From a virus: DNA of 36,373 bases. Location: positions 1 through 36,373 of the IMG/VR virus record IMGVR_UViG_3300015202_000030. One strand, given 5' to 3'. This document shows positions 33,332 to 36,373 of the stretch, piece after piece. Each line of letters starts with the position of its first letter. Position 1 is the first letter of the stretch. Under the pieces are notes generated by a model, which worked only from the letters and a program-made list of their open reading frames with translations, ran no database searches and was not told the origin of the DNA. The position numbers and the translations under genes were made by a program.

Positions 33332-35169
33332 TATTGTAATCCCAGGTTTGAATTTCGTATATTTCTTTTATATTGTTCTCTACGTTTGAGTATTTCAATT
33401 TCTATTTCGTCCGTATTTGTATCGAAATCCCAAACTTGTGGGCCGTAACCAAGTGTATCAAGTACGTCTCTAAGTTTTCCCGCCGGATAGCTTTCAAATT
33501 CTTCTAAGAATTCTTCCATACCAAAAGAATTAATCCAAAATTCTCCACGTTCAAAAATAGGCCCAAGACCATCAATACGCATTATTTTTGCGTTAGCAGT
33601 TTTAGGAGTTTTAAGTTCTACTATTTTTAAATTCTGATACCTAGAATCAGTAGAAGCTTTTTCTTTAATTATGTAGTCTAAGTGATACTTGAGATATTTT
33701 TGAGCTGCAATTGTTTCAAGATGTATCTCATCTAGTTTCCATACTTCTACTGCTAGATGAAGCATTTGCTCGATAAATTCATCTGTACCACAACTTTTAG
33801 CCCAAACATCAAGAAGATAAACTCTCCTAGGATTTTCAGCAATCCCTGTTACAGTAATTGCGTGTCTGCATCTTCCTTCGTTACCGGAATGATTAGGATC
33901 TGCAATCATGTAACGCTTAAGATTACGAGGAGCAATATCTTCTTCTACATCCCCTTCACGAACTTTGTGATGAATTAAAACTTTATGTCGAACTCTAGTT
34001 GTAGATTTATTAAAAAGTGACGTATCGGTATACGAATAAGCCAAATCTTTAATAAATTCATACCTACGTAAATGTTTAAGTTCAAATTTAATTTCTGCCG
34101 GATTAATTGGAACATTAAGATACTGACACGAAAAAAGATATGAACCTAGACGTTTTTTGTATCGTGCGAGTTTTTCAATGTTGAATGCTTCAGGAAAGAT
34201 TGGAGTACCAAATGGATGAAGCGAGCAACAGCCGCCGAGAGCACTATGAGTAGTAAAGTTAAAATACTGCTCATTAGCTCTAATATAGGAATTAAGGTCT
34301 TTATATGACCAACGGTTTCCGACGACAATCTCATCATTATCTCGTCCTCCGTCATCAATAGCAGCATCGAAAGCACCGACAAGAAGCTGATGATATTCGA
34401 TAGTTTTTTGCATCGTTGTTTCAGATTCATACGCTGCGCGTCCTACTAAATCGTCTTGAATTACTAGATCATAGTGTCTCGACTGAAGCGCAGAACCAAC
34501 TCCAATAAAATCATAAGTACCTTCTCCTTGAATTCTACCAGCCGCAGTACGCATATGATGAAAGGATTCATCGTTTTGTGTGCAGCTTGAATCTGGCAGA
34601 ATTTCTGGAAACAAGTATTTAAAAAAGTCATTGTCAGAATAAGTACTACTAATACGTACACCAAGTTTTTTAGCATTAGTAATTACTTCAGAGACCAAAA
34701 GAATTCTAATATCTTGATTATGAACAAAACGCATCCACTGTATATAACGATCATTATAACCCATGCTACGCATATAAAGCTCATCCTGATTAGAAAAAGG
34801 GAGAGCGCGCCACATTGGGTACACTTCGGAATATACGGTACTTTTAAAATGGTCACGAGGGATTTCAATAACTTCTTTGAGCCCATCTTTTTCAACCACT
34901 TTACACATTTGATAATGTAGATTTTGTTCTGCGATTGGATTTTTTTGAAATTTTCGCTTTTTTAAAACTACGGTCGCAAAATAATACAAAGATCCAAGTG
35001 AATTCAATCTATGAATCACACGCAGAGTTTTATCGTCGGGGTGACTAGGTGGAATAATATTCCAACTTCTAGTAACACTAGAAGGCAAATACAATCCACC
35101 TGTTTCGCTATACGCAAACTCATCTGATTTATCAAGAACATCTTGTAAATCTTTTTGTGTATAGCTCAT
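33331..35169 (-). CDS. terL: Large terminase subunit (packaging ATPase and nuclease)
   Basis: 612 residues. Walker A-like IPRDHFKST (103-111) fits the PRxxxKS form of T7 gp19-type terminases. Walker B is HYDLVIQDD (232-240), with the acidic pair D239-D240. The C-terminal RNase H-like nuclease has D424 in MIADPNHSG, D454 in VYLLDVWAKS and a late acidic site near DVLDTLGYG. It powers DNA translocation into the procapsid and cuts the concatemer. It is preceded by the small terminase gene and a 205-base structured gap. The Shine-Dalgarno before its ATG is weak, so its expression may depend on the upstream RNA structure. Confidence 0.9.
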   Translation of the reverse strand: MSYTQKDLQDVLDKSDEFAYSETGGLYLPSSVTRSWNIIPPSHPDDKTLRVIHRLNSLGSLYYFATVVLKKRKFQKNPIAEQNLHYQMCKVVEKDGLKEVIEIPRDHFKSTVYSEVYPMWRALPFSNQDELYMRSMGYNDRYIQWMRFVHNQDIRILLVSEVITNAKKLGVRISSTYSDNDFFKYLFPEILPDSSCTQNDESFHHMRTAAGRIQGEGTYDFIGVGSALQSRHYDLVIQDDLVGRAAYESETTMQKTIEYHQLLVGAFDAAIDDGGRDNDEIVVGNRWSYKDLNSYIRANEQYFNFTTHSALGGCCSLHPFGTPIFPEAFNIEKLARYKKRLGSYLFSCQYLNVPINPAEIKFELKHLRRYEFIKDLAYSYTDTSLFNKSTTRVRHKVLIHHKVREGDVEEDIAPRNLKRYMIADPNHSGNEGRCRHAITVTGIAENPRRVYLLDVWAKSCGTDEFIEQMLHLAVEVWKLDEIHLETIAAQKYLKYHLDYIIKEKASTDSRYQNLKIVELKTPKTANAKIMRIDGLGPIFERGEFWINSFGMEEFLEEFESYPAGKLRDVLDTLGYGPQVWDFDTNTDEIEIEILKRREQYKRNIRNSNLGLQ

Positions 35170-35185
35170 TGTTTTTACGCTCTAG

Positions 35186-35211
35186 GCGACTGCCCCTCCG
35201 GGGCAGATCGC
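35186..35211 (-). promoter_or_regulatory. GC-rich hairpin 16 bases upstream of terL
   Basis: CTGCCCC/GGGGCAG (7 bp, 3-base loop) extended by GCGA/TCGC past one bulge. The GGGG run can instead pair with CCCCGG at 35213-35218, which is also used by helix A of the tract, so mutually exclusive folds exist. The minus-strand loop region contains GGAGG, but it is about 28 bases from the terL ATG, too far for a normal ribosome-binding site. Confidence 0.6.
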
Positions 35212-35388
35212 TCCCCGGTTTCTTTTTGGCCTGCTGAAGGTCTACGTGTTTAGCTAAATCTTAATAATAAAAGCCTAACTAATAAAGTTGATCCTGTCTC
35301 TTCAGCGGGGCCACTTACAGCTCAAACCGGGGAAGAAGAACTTGTAAGATTTAGGGTTGGCAGGAGGTTGAGTATTAGTTAGGCTTTT
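35186..35388 (-). ncRNA. Structured tract between small and large terminase genes with four crossed long pairings
   Basis: No gene fits in 35170-35374. Four complementary pairs are present. D: 35269-35284 with 35373-35388, 16 bp perfect. C: 35254-35263 with 35345-35354, 10 bp. A: 35212-35221 with 35324-35333, 10 bp. B: 35233-35239 with 35300-35306, 7 bp, continued by GGCC 35228-35231 with 35309-35312. A and B nest as one interrupted stem. C and D lie in its loop and pair with sequence outside it, D reaching into the end of terS, so they make pseudoknots. A separate 11-bp hairpin with one bulge closes the tract (35186-35211). Function unknown: riboregulator of terL, structured RNA or packaging-site DNA. 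Confidence 0.65.
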
Positions 35389-36034
35389 GAGTTGAAAGAT
35401 CGACTTGGACTAGAGCTTCGAGGGTTTTTTCAGTATTGGACTCGCTCATTCCACGAACCACGCTTGCAGCATTTAAAGCGCTTGTGGTAAAGGAGCCGCC
35501 CCCGGCTGAGATTGAAACATCGGTAATGGGAGTAGAAGTAGGAGCACTAGCAAGCAGTGAGAGTAAATTTTGCTGCACTTGTGGATCTACATTCATATTT
35601 GGTTTCTGCTCCACAGTAACGCTGGATTTAGAAACCTTAGCCATAGTACCTTCACGATCCATTACTTCAAGTGCGGCTTTGTACTGAAGCCCTGGGCCAT
35701 GCTTTCCAGTAAGAGCGTTACGAATAACCATCATAGAAGATGGAATCATACTCTTCAACTCATCCCGCATATTCTCGGAATTAGCTCTAATATCCATATC
35801 ATACGGACTTGTAAGATTAGTAGACAACTCAATCATCTTAGCGTGAAACGCTGGGAGTTGCCGGATTAAAACTACCGTCTGCTTATTACACCCAAGATGA
35901 TTTGCGATCTGTTCGTTTGTGTAATTAGCCGGATCAATAGTAAGCCTGGCTATAACCTCAATCTTCTTCGCTCGTTTCCACGTCATGCCTAACCGTGGAT
36001 GCAATGCCGTAGGCTTACCGGGTGCGCTGGCCAT
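35375..36034 (-). CDS. terS: Probable small terminase subunit
   Basis: 219 residues. A helix-turn-helix lies at about residues 38-60 (YTNEQIANHLGCNKQTVVLIRQ), preceded by a basic TWKRAKKIEVIARL. A helical central region follows, where small terminases oligomerise (about 90-140), and then a Gly/Ser/Ala-rich tail. Position directly before terL supports small terminase, which recognises the packaging site. GAGG about 10 bases before the ATG. The end of the gene supplies one arm of the 16-bp inverted repeat in the following tract. Confidence 0.65.
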   Translation of the reverse strand: MASAPGKPTALHPRLGMTWKRAKKIEVIARLTIDPANYTNEQIANHLGCNKQTVVLIRQLPAFHAKMIELSTNLTSPYDMDIRANSENMRDELKSMIPSSMMVIRNALTGKHGPGLQYKAALEVMDREGTMAKVSKSSVTVEQKPNMNVDPQVQQNLLSLLASAPTSTPITDVSISAGGGSFTTSALNAASVVRGMSESNTEKTLEALVQVDLSTQKPN

Positions 36035-36179
36035 TTATAAAATCCTCAATAGAAGTATCTGGGGGCGGGGGCTGTACGATTTGTGAAGGAGTAATAGCAG
36101 CAGGAACATTCAGGGATTTATCCCAAGCATAATCTATCTTGAACTTAGCAAGAGCTAGAATTATTTTAGATTCCGCCAT
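36015..36179 (-). CDS. Small first gene of the leftward arm
   Basis: 54 residues from ATG 36179 (MAESKIILALAKFKIDYAW...), with a proline-rich QPPPPDTS section. The open frame extends to 36278, but the promoter at 36241-36269 would place the transcript start near 36234, excluding the longer form. It overlaps the small terminase start by 20 bases. No family recognised. Confidence 0.5.
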   Translation of the reverse strand: MAESKIILALAKFKIDYAWDKSLNVPAAITPSQIVQPPPPDTSIEDFINGQRTR

Positions 36180-36240
36180 AGATTTTACCCGCCTCGCGGC
36201 CACAAACCGCTCCCGCACCCCGCCTCGCTCAGATTCCCTT

Positions 36241-36269
36241 ACTATATAAGGATACGGGCAAAATGTAAA
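36241..36269 (-). promoter_or_regulatory. Sigma-70-type promoter of the leftward structural arm
   Basis: On the minus strand TTTACA (36264-36269) and TATAGT (36241-36246) are separated by exactly 17 bases; each is one base from consensus. Transcription would begin near 36234 and run into the first leftward gene at 36179. It is the only good promoter noticed for the roughly 26-kb structural arm. Confidence 0.7.
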
Positions 36270-36320
36270 CCCGCGCATTACACTACCAAAACCCTATATT
36301 GCACCTTCCCTCAACCAACT

Positions 36321-36345
36321 CCCCGCCCTCGCCCATCCCCGCCCC
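36321..36345 (-). other. Strong G-quadruplex motif, minus strand
   Basis: C-runs at 36321-36324, 36326-36328, 36332-36334, 36337-36340 and 36342-36345 give five minus-strand G-tracts with loops of 1-3 bases, a near-ideal quadruplex sequence. It lies about 50 bases upstream of the leftward promoter's -35 box and near the putative circular junction. Confidence 0.7.
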
Positions 36346-36373
36346 AATACTAACTCCCAACAAGAATCCATCA

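Larger units (their letters stand above)
36180..36373. other. Non-coding right edge, G-poor plus strand
   Basis: No gene is supported in these 194 bases. They contain the leftward promoter, a 13-base near-repeat of the first bases of the window (CCGCGCATTACAC at 36271-36283 against CCGTGCATTATAC at 1-13, 11 of 13 identical) and a C-rich, nearly G-free plus strand after about 36300. If the genome is circular, this is the divergent intergenic region. Confidence 0.55.

Noticed and set aside
35241-35253. CTAAACACGTAGA on the minus strand, a stretch often seen near the 3' part of tmRNA
   Set aside because: No T-arm (GGTTCGAnTCC), no acceptor stem and no tag reading frame could be placed around it; the surrounding helices do not follow the tmRNA order. 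A group I intron was considered for the same reason and also lacks a convincing core.
36180-36278. Longer form of the first leftward gene starting at 36278
   Set aside because: The extension includes the -10 and -35 boxes of the leftward promoter, and its residues are arginine-rich and unlike a normal N-terminus.
1-36373. Integrase, repressor/lysogeny module, T7-type RNA polymerase, CRISPR array, insertion sequence or tRNA gene
   Set aside because: None was found on either strand; apart from the terS-terL gap and the edges there is little non-coding space to hide them.
36350-36373. Exact terminal overlap proving a circular or terminally redundant genome
   Set aside because: The last bases do not repeat the first bases; only an imperfect 13-base similarity (36271-36283 with 1-13) was seen, better explained as a regulatory half-site.

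Overview
This window looks like a complete or nearly complete genome of a tailed, podovirus-type bacteriophage. It is AT-rich by eye and densely packed, with most genes overlapping or separated by a few bases. It has two arms. A rightward arm (about 31-10174) carries early, DNA-replication and recombination genes. A leftward arm (about 36179 down to 10254) carries packaging, head, tail, ejection, lysis and fibre genes. The arms converge on a bidirectional hairpin terminator at about 10197-10232 and diverge from the window edge. That suggests the two ends meet in a circular map, although I see no sequence overlap that proves it. I found no integrase, no lysogeny module and no T7-type RNA polymerase, so a lytic phage using host polymerase is likely. 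The host cannot be named from this sequence. Shine-Dalgarno sites are common and three predicted Sec signal peptides end in A-x-A-Q, so the host is a bacterium with Sec export.

Rightward arm: a ribbon-helix-helix-like small protein, several small cysteine-rich proteins, a DUF6378-like protein, then a recombination set (PD-(D/E)XK exonuclease, Sak4-like ATPase, DUF669-like ssDNA-binding protein) closed by a terminator-like hairpin. Next comes a split family A DNA polymerase. One ORF fuses a uracil-DNA-glycosylase-like domain to the 3'-5' exonuclease, and after five small ORFs a separate ORF carries the polymerase domain. A DUF3987-like helicase/primase ATPase follows. The arm ends with an apparent GroES-like co-chaperonin whose mobile-loop position is occupied by an eight-cysteine DnaJ-like zinc module.

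Leftward arm, in transcription order: a small ORF, small terminase, a roughly 200-nt intergenic tract with four long complementary pairs (a candidate pseudoknotted RNA), large terminase, three small membrane-type proteins (possible lysis genes), portal, scaffold-like proteins, a decoration-like protein and a Mu gpT-like major capsid protein followed by two hairpins, the second a terminator. Then come a lysozyme-like protein, small tail proteins, a beta-propeller-like tail hub/nozzle, a tail adaptor and three large ejection-type proteins. Two of these overlap through a dual-coding tandem repeat. The arm ends with an unusual segment: a PurD-like ATP-grasp enzyme, a small HExxE protein, fibre-type proteins of which three have Sec signal peptides, and a solo LuxR-type HTH regulator.

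Most promising candidates for undescribed biology are the terS-terL structured tract, the zinc-finger/GroES chimera, the secreted-protein/LuxR/ATP-grasp cluster, and the two G-quadruplex motifs flanking the divergent edge. All assignments come from reading the sequence; no database search was run.
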